A DNA stretch of 19,074 nt. Source: SVTX01 sp045659745. Its GTDB lineage: Bacteria; Bacillota; Clostridia; Oscillospirales; CAG-272. The number at the start of each line of letters is the position of its first letter. Within the stretch, counting starts at the first letter, position 1. The DNA is taken from NCBI GenBank assembly GCA_045659745.1, contig JAZRCL010000064.1, positions 1-19,074 on the forward strand, read 5' to 3'. Below are positions 6,775 to 14,668 of this stretch, one piece after another. Position numbers and translations under genes: made by a program. The notes below the pieces were generated by a model, which saw nothing but the letters and a program-made list of their open reading frames with translations, was not told the origin of the DNA and made no database searches.

Positions 6775-6817
6775 ATGGGGGAAGGAATCTTTTTTTCAAA
6801 AAAGGTCCTTCCCCCAT
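6775..6817. repeat. Long imperfect palindrome between ileS and lspA
   Basis: ATGGGGGAAGGA (6775-6786) pairs over twelve bases with TCCTTCCCCCAT (6806-6817). The interior CTTTTTT and AAAAAAG pair again, making a near-complete 43-nt hairpin. It has no flanking U tract, so it is not a standard terminator. GC-rich purine/pyrimidine palindromes of this look recur between genes in Oscillospiraceae-type genomes, to my recollection. It may be a dispersed repeat or an mRNA processing and stability element between two operon genes. Confidence 0.7.
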
Positions 6818-6831
6818 AATCTATCCCAAAA

Positions 6832-9642
6832 TTATAACTCTAATATATTTTTGCAACGGTCGCAAAGGAATCCACCCTCATCGTCGGAGATACCCTTTGT
6901 GGAGTAAGACCAGCAACGTCCGCACTTGCAGCCGTCAGCCGACTCAACAAGAACTGCAATTCCCGTCTGCGTCTCTGCAAACGCTCCCTCGGGAGCATTG
7001 CCGAGAACAACGTGCGCACCCGACGTGGTATAAACAGTTGCAAGCTGACTTCCAAATTCGTTTATTGAGTCGTAAACGCTCTGGTCGTTTGTATAAACCG
7101 TCACCTTCGCGTCAAGAGCCTTTCCGATCATCTTGTTAGCTCTTGCAATCTCAAGCGCCTTCATAACGTCATCACGGTATGTGAGCATCTGCTCCCATCT
7201 CTGACAAAGCTCGGCAGTCTTTTCTGCGAGTGCTACGTCAAACTTGGGCATATCGTTGAGGAATACGCTCTTGAGGTTATCCTCGGATGCGTGAGGCATA
7301 TATTTCCACATTTCCTCTGCCGTGTAGGAGATCATAGGAGCGATGAGTCTTACAAGGCTCGAAAGCACCGTGTAGAGCGCGCTCTGACCGCTACGTCTTG
7401 CCGCAGAGTCTGCTCGTTCAACGTAGAGACGGTCCTTTGTAATGTCAATATAAAGCTTGGAAAGCTCAATCGTGCAGAACTTGTTGATAGCGTGGTATGC
7501 GATGTGGAACTCGTATGTGTCGTATCCCTCAAGACAAAGCTTTACAAGGTTGTTTGTCTCGGCTACGATCCAACGGTCGATTTCAAGCATATCGTCAAAT
7601 GCGACCATATCTGTATCGGGATTGAAGTCGCCAAGGTTTGCCATCATAATACGCGCGGTATTTCTTATCTTTCTGTAAGTCTCGGAAAGCTGCTTGAAGA
7701 TGTTGTCAGAGCAACGAACGTCAACGTGATAATCTGCCGCTGCCGCCCAGAGACGAACAAGGTCTGCTCCGTATTTCTTTACTATGTCGTCAGGGCTTAT
7801 GGAGTTGCCAAGAGACTTGTGCATCGCCTTGCCCTCGCCGTCAACTACCCAACCGTGAGTGAGCACTGCGCGGAAGGGCGCGCCAACCTCACCCGATGCG
7901 CCAACAGCTGTCAAAAGTGATGCCTGGAACCAACCTCTGTACTGGTCGCCGCCCTCAAGATAAATATCTGCGGGCCACTGTCTGTCCTCGTGCTTTTTGA
8001 GCACGGCGTAATGCGAGGAGCCCGAGTCGAACCAACCGTCAAGAGTATTGCCCTCCTTGGTGAAGGTCTTACCCTTGCCGCAGCAAGGACAAGTGAATCC
8101 CTCGGGAAGTATCTCGGATGCGTCAAGGTCAAACCAAGCGTTAGAGCCCTGCTCACCAAAGAGCTTTGATACTACGGCGATGGTCTCGTCGTTGCAAACG
8201 GGAGCCTTACAGTCATCGCAGTAGAATACGGGAATAGGAAGTCCCCAATGACGCTGACGGGAGATACACCAGTCTGCTCTCTCGCGGATCATCTGCACCA
8301 TTCTGTCCTCGCCCCAAGCGGGAAGCCAGGTAAGTCCCTCGCAGGACTTTGCAGCCTCGTCCTTGAAAGCGTCAACCGAGCAGAACCACTGAGGCGTTGC
8401 GCGGAAGATTATGGGAGACTTACATCTCCAGCAGTGAGGATATTCGTGCTCGATCTCCTGGGATGCGAAGAGCGCTCCGCTCTCCTTCATATCTGCAAGT
8501 ATCGCGTCGTTGGATACCGCGTAATACATTCCCGCATACTTTCCTGCCTCCTCGGTCTGATAACCGCGGTCGTCAACGGGAACAATAATGTCAATGTTAT
8601 ATCTGCGGCAGGTCTGATAGTCGTCAGCTCCAAAGCCGGGAGCTGTGTGAACACAACCGGTACCGCTATCCATAGTGACGTAATCTGCGTTTACAACAAC
8701 ACTCTCTCTGTCAAGGAAAGGATGCTGTGTCTTTATAAACTCAAGCTCCGAGCCCTTGAAGGTAGCGAGGATCTCGTAATTCTCTACTCCGCCCTCCTTC
8801 ATAGTCTTCTCACAAAGAGCCTCTGCTACAATGTAGCACTCGCCACTCTCCGACTTTGCAACAACGTAGCTCTCAACGGGGTTGAGGGCGATGGCAAGGT
8901 TGCCGGGGAGAGTCCATGTGGTAGTTGTCCAGATAATGAAGTATGTGTTGGACTTATCACAAATGCCTTCAAAGAGTCCCTTGTCGTCGTTTACTCTGAA
9001 CTTCACGTATATAGAAGTACACTTATCGGTTGCGTATTCGATCTCAGCCTCTGCAAGAGCGGTCTCGTCCTTAGGGCACCAATAAACGGGCTTAAGTCCC
9101 TTGTATATATAACCTCTCTTATACATCTCGCCAAATATCTCGACCTCAGCCGCCTCAAATTCGGGGTTCATCGTGCAGTAGGGATTGTCCCAATCCGCAA
9201 CGAGTCCGAGACGCTTAAACTGCTCTCTCTGTATATCAATAAAGCCCTGAGCGAACTTTTCGCAGGCGGAACGGAACTCGGATATCGACATCTTCTTGCG
9301 GTCAAGCTTGTTCTTCTTAATAATCGCGGACTCAATAGGCATACCGTGGTTGTCCCAACCGGGAATGCAGGCGATTCTGTAGCCTGTCATCGCCTTGTGC
9401 TTGTTGATAAAGTCCTTAAGTATCTTGTTGAGAGCATGTCCCATGTGGATATTTCCGTTTGAGAAGGGAGGGCCGTCGTGAAGAGTGAACGTGGGCTTAT
9501 CAGCGCGCGCGTCGATCATACTCTGATACAGATCAATACTCTGCCAATATGCCATTGTCTCAGGCTCTCTTGTGGGAAGATTTGCCTTCATCGAAAATTC
9601 CGTTTTAGGTAAGTTCAGAGAACTTGTATAGTCCTTTGCCAT
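6832..9642 (-). CDS. ileS: Isoleucyl-tRNA synthetase
   Basis: 936 residues, normal length for bacterial IleRS. It charges tRNA-Ile with isoleucine. NIHMGHALNK (HIGH motif at 66-69) and DGWFDSGSSHYAVL are class I catalytic blocks. The KMSKS loop appears as AMHKSLGNSISPDD near residue 606, with His for the first Ser. The editing (CP1) domain lies between, with GTGCVHTAPGFG. The C-terminus carries a zinc site, CKCGRCW...CDRC, and a second Cys cluster CPCC sits mid-protein. The ATG at 9642 is preceded by GGAGG. The gap to ylmH is only 48 nt, so there is no room for the T-box leader found before many Firmicute ileS genes; expression must come from the upstream operon. divIVA, usually immediately upstream, is missing. 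Confidence 0.98.
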   Translation of the reverse strand: MAKDYTSSLNLPKTEFSMKANLPTREPETMAYWQSIDLYQSMIDARADKPTFTLHDGPPFSNGNIHMGHALNKILKDFINKHKAMTGYRIACIPGWDNHGMPIESAIIKKNKLDRKKMSISEFRSACEKFAQGFIDIQREQFKRLGLVADWDNPYCTMNPEFEAAEVEIFGEMYKRGYIYKGLKPVYWCPKDETALAEAEIEYATDKCTSIYVKFRVNDDKGLFEGICDKSNTYFIIWTTTTWTLPGNLAIALNPVESYVVAKSESGECYIVAEALCEKTMKEGGVENYEILATFKGSELEFIKTQHPFLDRESVVVNADYVTMDSGTGCVHTAPGFGADDYQTCRRYNIDIIVPVDDRGYQTEEAGKYAGMYYAVSNDAILADMKESGALFASQEIEHEYPHCWRCKSPIIFRATPQWFCSVDAFKDEAAKSCEGLTWLPAWGEDRMVQMIRERADWCISRQRHWGLPIPVFYCDDCKAPVCNDETIAVVSKLFGEQGSNAWFDLDASEILPEGFTCPCCGKGKTFTKEGNTLDGWFDSGSSHYAVLKKHEDRQWPADIYLEGGDQYRGWFQASLLTAVGASGEVGAPFRAVLTHGWVVDGEGKAMHKSLGNSISPDDIVKKYGADLVRLWAAAADYHVDVRCSDNIFKQLSETYRKIRNTARIMMANLGDFNPDTDMVAFDDMLEIDRWIVAETNNLVKLCLEGYDTYEFHIAYHAINKFCTIELSKLYIDITKDRLYVERADSAARRSGQSALYTVLSSLVRLIAPMISYTAEEMWKYMPHASEDNLKSVFLNDMPKFDVALAEKTAELCQRWEQMLTYRDDVMKALEIARANKMIGKALDAKVTVYTNDQSVYDSINEFGSQLATVYTTSGAHVVLGNAPEGAFAETQTGIAVLVESADGCKCGRCWSYSTKGISDDEGGFLCDRCKNILEL

Positions 9643-9690
9643 AATTGTATAACCTCCAATGCTTATCCCGCCATTCTGCGCGGAGTAAGC

Positions 9691-10497
9691 TCAAATATAT
9701 TTATCTGCAGACATTTTAAGTCTGCCTTTTTTCGTAAATCCGTCAAGCTCGCGCAGGATATATTTTCCGTATCCACGCAAGGTCAACACACACGGCGTTT
9801 CAAGTGCGCGGTCACATCTGCACTCCGCCATATAATTAAGATGACACAGCTCTTTTTTTATCAGCTCTTGGGCTTTTTCACGGGAAAGTCCCGTCAGTGC
9901 GCTCACGACGCAATCAAGTCTGTTTGACGCGACCGTATCATTTATTCGCTTGAATTCCCTGTTAGCCGAAAAATCATCCGCCACTTCAAAATCTGCAACA
10001 GACACAACGTCGTTTGATATCCGCTCAAGCGAGCCTTTCAAAAACTCGCGTATTTTATCCGAGCAGAATATCACCGCGCAGGTTTTGTCAAGCAAAACTA
10101 TATCTCCGATAGCATCGCGTTCAATGCCGAGTGACAGCACCGAGCCGAGATAATCTCTGTGATTAAGCTCTCTGTATCCGCTTCCGCGTATTATAAGAGA
10201 GCATACCGCCTCTCTGCGCTCGTCAGAAAAATAAGCATACAGCTTTTCTGCCGAATCTCCGTCAAAATCATCTGTATATGACGGGAGTAAAAACAGTCTC
10301 TGTCTTTCCGCCTCGGAATATCCTCCGAAAAACACAGCTCGGTGAGCAGCCTTTTTCTCGGACAGTATAACCCTTGCCACTGCCGCCTCCGACGGTGACA
10401 AAAAGCTTGACACCGACAACTCGCCAGACTGCGAGCATCTCGTGAAATCTGATATGCGGGCGGTCAGAATATTAAATTCACTGTATTGCGTCTGCAT
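9691..10497 (-). CDS. ylmH: YlmH-family S4-domain RNA-binding protein
   Basis: About 268 residues. The block RGSGYRELNHRDYLGSVLSL followed by GIERDAIGDI is the signature of the YlmH family. The C-terminal part, from RLDCVVSALTGLSREKAQELI onward, is an S4 RNA-binding domain. YlmH homologs have been linked to ribosome quality control and cell division; the role here is inferred from family and position. I chose the ATG at 10497, one base after the TGA of yggT, implying translational coupling; it has no good Shine-Dalgarno of its own. A TTG at 10521 would have its GGAG only one base away and is less likely. It lies in the ylm cluster, followed by ileS rather than divIVA. Confidence 0.9.
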   Translation of the reverse strand: MQTQYSEFNILTARISDFTRCSQSGELSVSSFLSPSEAAVARVILSEKKAAHRAVFFGGYSEAERQRLFLLPSYTDDFDGDSAEKLYAYFSDERREAVCSLIIRGSGYRELNHRDYLGSVLSLGIERDAIGDIVLLDKTCAVIFCSDKIREFLKGSLERISNDVVSVADFEVADDFSANREFKRINDTVASNRLDCVVSALTGLSREKAQELIKKELCHLNYMAECRCDRALETPCVLTLRGYGKYILRELDGFTKKGRLKMSADKYI

Positions 10498-10498
10498 A

Positions 10499-10777
10499 TC
10501 AGCACAATAAGGATATAACAAACTCCATCAGCGACAGAGATAGTATACCGCATATAAACGATACATCAACGGGAGTGCCCTGAAACCAATTCAGCTTGTG
10601 GAAAAGCTTGCGAAACGGATATACTACGGGTTCGGTGAGAACGTAGAGAAATCTCATAAACTTTCCCTCACCGTCCATAATAAACCAGCTGAGTATTGCG
10701 CGCAAAAACATTGCCAAGGAGAGAATTTCTATGAAGCGCAGCACAAATATAACTAAAACATATATAGGCTCCGGCAA
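10499..10777 (-). CDS. yggT: YggT/YlmG-family membrane protein
   Basis: 92 residues with two hydrophobic segments (about 5-30 and 68-91). They flank the family motif: LRAILSWF, then LTEPVVYPFRKLF. YggT proteins are small membrane proteins of the division neighbourhood, related to plant YLMG/CCB3, and are implicated in nucleoid or division organisation and membrane processes; molecular function is not firm. The start is TTG at 10777, supported by GGAGG seven bases upstream and the family N-terminus. It sits 28 nt after sepF, and its stop is one base from the ylmH ATG. Confidence 0.9.
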   Translation of the reverse strand: MPEPIYVLVIFVLRFIEILSLAMFLRAILSWFIMDGEGKFMRFLYVLTEPVVYPFRKLFHKLNWFQGTPVDVSFICGILSLSLMEFVISLLC

Positions 10778-10805
10778 AATAACACCTCCAAATCACGCTG
10801 TGAGA

Positions 10806-11279
10806 TCAGTCACAAAGCTCTTCTTCGTTCTCCTCGTAAGGCTCGTTCTCGATGTCTTCCAAGGGAGTTTCAGGATCAACACCCTCGGGGAAAAGCGCTA
10901 CGACCTTCTTGCCGTATCTCTTCATCTCGCCGCCAAGCACCTGAAGCGCACCCATTACGTAATCAAACATACGCAAAAGCTGCTCTCTGTCAAGATCAGC
11001 TACGTTCATAACTACGACTCTGCCCGCCATGAGCGAATCAACCACGTCGCCGCGGCACTCGCAGTCCTCGGGAGCGTAAAGCACCTTGTAAAGTGTATCG
11101 TCAGCGGGAGCTACCACCTGAACGTCGGAATCAAATCCACCGAACTCGTCGCCGTAAAGGTCGCTCGCCTCAAACGAGCTGTCGTTTCCGCCGATGTTGC
11201 TGTAGTAATCGTTATCGACGTCTATGCCGAAATTCTCTGCGGGGGTCGCTTTCTTGTCATTCATCCAAAACTTTGCCAT
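10806..11279 (-). CDS. sepF: Cell division protein SepF
   Basis: 157 residues. The C-terminal domain (about 64-135) reads DSLMAGRVVVMNVADLDREQ, then LRMFDYVMGALQVLGGEM and VVALFPEGVD, the clear SepF core. SepF polymerises into arcs, binds the FtsZ C-terminus and tethers the Z ring to the membrane. The N-terminus (MAKFWMNDKK) is shorter and less amphipathic-looking than Bacillus SepF, followed by a linker rich in Asp, Gly and Ser. The C-terminus has an extra acidic tail (EENEEELCD). The ATG at 11279 has GGAGG upstream. SepF is functionally important because divIVA and any FtsA gene are not in this cluster. Confidence 0.95.
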   Translation of the reverse strand: MAKFWMNDKKATPAENFGIDVDNDYYSNIGGNDSSFEASDLYGDEFGGFDSDVQVVAPADDTLYKVLYAPEDCECRGDVVDSLMAGRVVVMNVADLDREQLLRMFDYVMGALQVLGGEMKRYGKKVVALFPEGVDPETPLEDIENEPYEENEEELCD

Positions 11280-11317
11280 TTTTTAATCCTCCGTTTATTT
11301 GTGTGTGTTTTTTACTT

Positions 11318-12016
11318 TTATAATTTCCGGAACAGACTGCTTCCCACCCTCACGAGCGTTGAGCCCTCTGCCACAGCTTGTTCAAAGCTATCCGACATTC
11401 CCATTGAAAGTATGGGCGCATCGGTTCTTTTCAGCTTGTTGTACCAAATATTCTCACAAAGCTCGCGCGTCTGCGAAAAATACTTGTGATACATGGTCTT
11501 ATCCTCGCACTTGGGAGCCATGGTCATAAATCCGCATAGCCTTATTCCCTCGTACTCTGAAATAATATTACAAAATTCTTCCACGTCCTGCGGGTCAAGT
11601 CCTCCCTTGCTCTCCTCGTGTCCCGAGTTTATCTCAACAAGAACGTCCATAACCAGTCCGTGCTTTTTCGCCTGACGGTCTATCTCATAGGCGAGTCTTT
11701 CGGAGTCAAGCGAGTGTATAAGACAAACCTTGTCTATTATGTACTTGACCTTGTTAGTCTGGAGTGAGCCTATGAAGTGTACCCTCAAGCCATCGCGCTC
11801 AAGCTTATCCCAACGCTCAAGCATTTGTTGGACTCTGTTCTCGCCGATATCGTTTATACCGAGGCGCGTATGAAGATAATTTATTTGTTCTGCGTCTGCA
11901 TACTTTACAGCGGGCATAAGCAGTATTTGTGCCGAATCCCTGCCGCAATTGTCCGCTGCAGTCTGTATTTTGTTTTTTATAAGCTCAAGATTTTTATCGA
12001 GATAGGAATAGTCCAA
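11318..12016 (-). CDS. yggS: YggS/PLPBP pyridoxal phosphate homeostasis protein
   Basis: About 232 residues forming a single alanine-racemase-like TIM barrel. LLMPAVKYAD holds the PLP lysine (K38 from the chosen start). GENRVQQM, HFIGSLQTNK, VEINSGHEESKGG, MTMAP and LSMGMSDSFEQAV complete the family pattern. The protein binds PLP and keeps vitamin B6 pools balanced; it has no proven catalytic activity. In Bacillus it is ylmE of the sepF cluster. I chose TTG at 12016 because AAAGGAAG lies seven bases upstream and this gives the usual family N-terminus. A further in-frame TTG at 12043 overlaps the upstream stop and cannot be excluded. Confidence 0.93.
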   Translation of the reverse strand: MDYSYLDKNLELIKNKIQTAADNCGRDSAQILLMPAVKYADAEQINYLHTRLGINDIGENRVQQMLERWDKLERDGLRVHFIGSLQTNKVKYIIDKVCLIHSLDSERLAYEIDRQAKKHGLVMDVLVEINSGHEESKGGLDPQDVEEFCNIISEYEGIRLCGFMTMAPKCEDKTMYHKYFSQTRELCENIWYNKLKRTDAPILSMGMSDSFEQAVAEGSTLVRVGSSLFRKL

Positions 12017-12039
12017 ATCTACACTTCCTTTCGCCAAAA

Positions 12040-13362
12040 TCAATGCAAAAGCTTTCCGTCGTACAGATCTCTGCCCGACGTGATAATAAGCTCGTTTTCA
12101 GCCAGATACGGTATGGGGTTTACAGCGCCCGTCTCGTTATAATCCGCCTCATAGGTGTTGACTATATAGTATCCGTCTCCCTTGCCTATGATCGTGATCC
12201 TTCTCTGCTCTACCATATTTCCGTTGAGTATATATACATAATTACTCTGCTCCACGGCATACACCGCCTCTGCGGGAACTCTGTATCCCGTGATGGAGTC
12301 AAGATCTATTTGCACATTCTGCGCGCGAAGGAACTCAAAACCCTTTGGCATCTGCTTGCAGGAAAATTTCACAAATCCGCTGTTCCCGTCAGCATCCGAA
12401 TACGACGCGCCCTCAAATGTCAATATGACCTTTTTGCCATCGTTTGAGAGAAAACTTGCTTCGTACTCCGTTTTAGCCTCTGCCGCATTATTCTCAAACA
12501 TATCGCAGTATTCGTCCGACATGGGAAAGCAAATATACCATATGGGACTGAACACCTGCTTGCCTATCACGCCCTCATAATCCTGCTTTTGCGAGGACAT
12601 AAGGCTCGCAAATGATGCAGGGGTAAGCCCATCAAGCGCGGTATAGTCAAATAAATTCTCGTATCCGTCACACTCGGTGTAGAAATAACAGCTTTCCTGC
12701 ATTACTACCTGAGTGCTCAGCGAGAGATTTCCCGCTATAAGCTTTTCCTTTTGCGCCTTGAGTGAGTTCAGCACACTCTGGGCCTCCTCAGTTCTTCCGG
12801 TTGCGATCATATAAGCGTTGACCGCATCAAGAAATGTCTGAGCCTGCTTATCTGCCGCCGAAAAGCTTCCGTTTTCTATCGCAGACAGCATCGCGTAATA
12901 AGAATTGTCAATTTCGTCAAATATCTGTGAGGACTGCGAGAGCTGCTTTGCCTCGGATATTCCGCTCTCAAGCATTCTTATTCTCTGTGTAAGAGAATTA
13001 AGCTCGTCCTGCAAAGCTTGAATATCTCTGCTCGAGGACGCCGAATATATGTCCGCAACCTGCTTGCCGACTCCAACTCGCTCGCCGTTATCCACCAAAA
13101 AATCCGCAACTCCGCCGCTCGAATAATATAACTTTTCGTCTCGGAACACATATCCCTTGACGGTCAGGCTTTCAGTATCGGTTATCCGTTGCGCGCGAAG
13201 AGTGGATACCGAACCGGATATATTCCGTGATACCTGCACCGCCAGATAAAGCGTAAGAAGTATCACCACCGCCACAACAACGGTGTTTACCGCAGCCTGC
13301 CTGAGCCTTATATTCCCAAGCCACTTCTTTATCCGCAACAGCATTTTCTTAAAATTTATCAT
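12040..13362 (-). CDS. HlyD-like membrane-fusion-type protein of the division cluster
   Basis: 440 residues. A basic N-terminus is followed by one membrane helix (about 25-47), then an extracytoplasmic part. Residues 80-110 (YSSGGVADFLVDNGERVGVG, then KQVADIY) resemble the biotinyl-lipoyl-like hairpin of HlyD/membrane-fusion proteins. Two helical coiled-coil-like stretches follow (about 110-145 and 180-215), then a beta-rich domain with VPAEAVYAVEQSNYVYILNG, a typical end of MFP adaptors. Similar HlyD-domain proteins sit next to yggS and sepF in Clostridia. No transporter partner is encoded here, so a role at the envelope or division site is likelier than classical export (inference). ATG at 13362 with AAAGGA upstream. 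It is the first gene of the ylm operon, reading into yggS. Confidence 0.75.
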   Translation of the reverse strand: MINFKKMLLRIKKWLGNIRLRQAAVNTVVVAVVILLTLYLAVQVSRNISGSVSTLRAQRITDTESLTVKGYVFRDEKLYYSSGGVADFLVDNGERVGVGKQVADIYSASSSRDIQALQDELNSLTQRIRMLESGISEAKQLSQSSQIFDEIDNSYYAMLSAIENGSFSAADKQAQTFLDAVNAYMIATGRTEEAQSVLNSLKAQKEKLIAGNLSLSTQVVMQESCYFYTECDGYENLFDYTALDGLTPASFASLMSSQKQDYEGVIGKQVFSPIWYICFPMSDEYCDMFENNAAEAKTEYEASFLSNDGKKVILTFEGASYSDADGNSGFVKFSCKQMPKGFEFLRAQNVQIDLDSITGYRVPAEAVYAVEQSNYVYILNGNMVEQRRITIIGKGDGYYIVNTYEADYNETGAVNPIPYLAENELIITSGRDLYDGKLLH

Positions 13363-13404
13363 TCAAACATCCTTTATCAAATGAGTTATGCCGCTTAACA
13401 GTTT

Positions 13405-13413
13405 ATTATATCA
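13405..13413 (-). promoter_or_regulatory. Extended -10 promoter of the ylm/ileS operon
   Basis: The minus strand reads TGATATAAT, a perfect -10 with the TG extension. A weak TTTTAA sits 17 nt upstream. It lies between the end of miaA and the first gene of the division cluster, 42 nt before its ATG. I see no comparable promoter further into the cluster. Confidence 0.6.
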
Positions 13414-13427
13414 CATATTATTAATTA

Positions 13428-14381
13428 TTAAAAGAGTTTTTTCGAAATATTTACAATATTTTCAAATGTTTTAAGCTCTCCGCCCTCGTCCATATATATC
13501 TTTTGGGCGTAAGGCTTTGAATTAAACCAGGTAAGCTGTCTTTTTGCGTATTTTCGGGTCGCGGTCTTGAGCAGCTCAACGCAATCAGAAAGACTCGCCT
13601 CGCCCTTAATATACGGGATTATCTCCTTGTATCCTATTGCCTGCGACGCGGTACGCGAAGCCTCAAAAACTCCCTCTTCAAGAAGCCTTCTCGTCTCCTC
13701 GACAAGCCCCTGCTCTATCATCATATCAACCCTGCGGTTGATGCGATTGTACAAAAGCTCTCTGTCGTTATAAAAGGGGTATATTACCGTGTAATCGTAT
13801 TTGTCTGTGATGCTTGAGTTTTCACGGTCTATCTCGCTCTTTTTTCTACCCGACGTCACACATATCTCAATGGCTCTTATAACTCGTTTTACGTTGTTTT
13901 TATGTATTGCGTCTGCGCTTTCGGGATCAAGCTCGCGCAGTCTGTGGTGAAGTGCGTCCACTCCCTGCTCTGCCGCAAATTCCTCAAGCTCTCGGCGAAG
14001 CCCCTCGTCGCTTTGAGCGTCGTCAGAGTTGCCTCCCTTGAGAAATCTGTCAAGGTAAAGTCCCGTGCCGCCGCAGAATATCGGGAGCTTGCCGCGGCTT
14101 GATATTTCCTCAACTGCCGCCGTCGCGTCGCGCACGAAATCCGCGCAGGAATATTCGTCACGAGGGTTGCATATATCCACAAGATGATGCGGAACGGCGG
14201 CAAGCTCGTCAGCCGTGGGCTTTGCCGTGCCTATGTCCATGCCTTTGTATATCTGCATGGAATCGCATATTATTATCTCACCGTCAAGAGACTTTGCAAG
14301 CTCAATGGCAAGAGCCGTTTTTCCGCTTGCGGTACAACCGACCACCGCGCCTATTTTGATTTTTTTATCTGCGCTTTCCAT
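13428..14381 (-). CDS. miaA: tRNA dimethylallyltransferase MiaA
   Basis: 317 residues. GCTASGKT (15-22) is the P-loop, CDSMQIYKGMDIGTAKP (39-55) the conserved tRNA and catalytic block, and GGTGLYLDRFLKG and KRVIRAIEI follow. The C-terminus has TRKYAKRQLTWF, the RQxTWF signature. It transfers a dimethylallyl group to N6 of A37 in tRNAs reading UNN codons. The usual length is 300-320. The ATG at 14381 is preceded by GGAGG at 11 nt. It has its own promoter upstream, and its stop lies within the promoter region of the next unit. Confidence 0.97.
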   Translation of the reverse strand: MESADKKIKIGAVVGCTASGKTALAIELAKSLDGEIIICDSMQIYKGMDIGTAKPTADELAAVPHHLVDICNPRDEYSCADFVRDATAAVEEISSRGKLPIFCGGTGLYLDRFLKGGNSDDAQSDEGLRRELEEFAAEQGVDALHHRLRELDPESADAIHKNNVKRVIRAIEICVTSGRKKSEIDRENSSITDKYDYTVIYPFYNDRELLYNRINRRVDMMIEQGLVEETRRLLEEGVFEASRTASQAIGYKEIIPYIKGEASLSDCVELLKTATRKYAKRQLTWFNSKPYAQKIYMDEGGELKTFENIVNISKKLF

Positions 14382-14444
14382 TTACCTGCGCGCCTCCTTA
14401 CCCTAATATTTTCAACGTGTCTTGTAAACACCTCGCCAAATTAT

Positions 14445-14473
14445 ATTATAACATAATAATATATAAAAATCAA
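14445..14473 (-). promoter_or_regulatory. Sigma-A promoter for miaA
   Basis: Minus-strand TTGATT (14473-14468) and a perfect TATAAT (14450-14445) are 17 nt apart in an AT-rich stretch. It lies between the upstream terminator and the ATG of miaA. Confidence 0.75.
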
Positions 14474-14484
14474 TAAATTAAATA

Positions 14485-14522
14485 CAAAAAAGTTTGGTGC
14501 GTTGCAAGCGCAACGCACCAAA
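14485..14522 (-). terminator. Strong terminator downstream of queA
   Basis: TTTGGTGCGTTGC (14493-14505), a four-base loop and GCAACGCACCAAA (14510-14522) make a thirteen-pair stem. On the minus strand it is followed by ACTTTTTTG. It ends transcripts coming from queA, about 150 nt after the queA stop, and insulates miaA. Confidence 0.85.
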
Positions 14523-14668
14523 AATATGTGGTTATTGTGATAGTATTAAAGCCTTGTATGCTGGTTAGGATAAATTTCCCAAGACAAAGTGCAAGGGTGC
14601 AATCAGATGAAGCCGTAGTTTTCTACGGCGACTCGAATGAGACACCAGACAACGCAGTATTGCGGAAT
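14523..14668 (-). other. Unassigned spacer after queA, possible 3' UTR or small RNA
   Basis: About 146 nt between the queA stop and its terminator with no credible gene on either strand. It contains GCCGTAG-TTTT-CTACGGC (14612-14629), a perfect seven-pair hairpin with a tetraloop. A short CGCA/TGCG hairpin (14653-14664) and TTGCAC twice in direct repeat on the minus strand (around 14590-14604) are also present. Base composition is more mixed than in the neighbouring AT-rich spacers. It may be a structured 3' UTR, a small RNA ending at the terminator, or a decayed repeat. I do not recognise a known RNA family. Confidence 0.4.

Noticed and set aside
6216..7139. 307-codon plus-strand frame opposite lspA and the end of ileS
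   Set aside because: It spans two real minus-strand genes and the intergenic palindrome; composition is Arg/His/Pro-rich as in shadow frames, and no domain is recognisable.
8248..9462. 404-codon open frame on the plus strand opposite ileS
   Set aside because: It is antisense to an unmistakable ileS, has no family motifs and no ribosome site, and is explained by the codon bias of the opposite strand.
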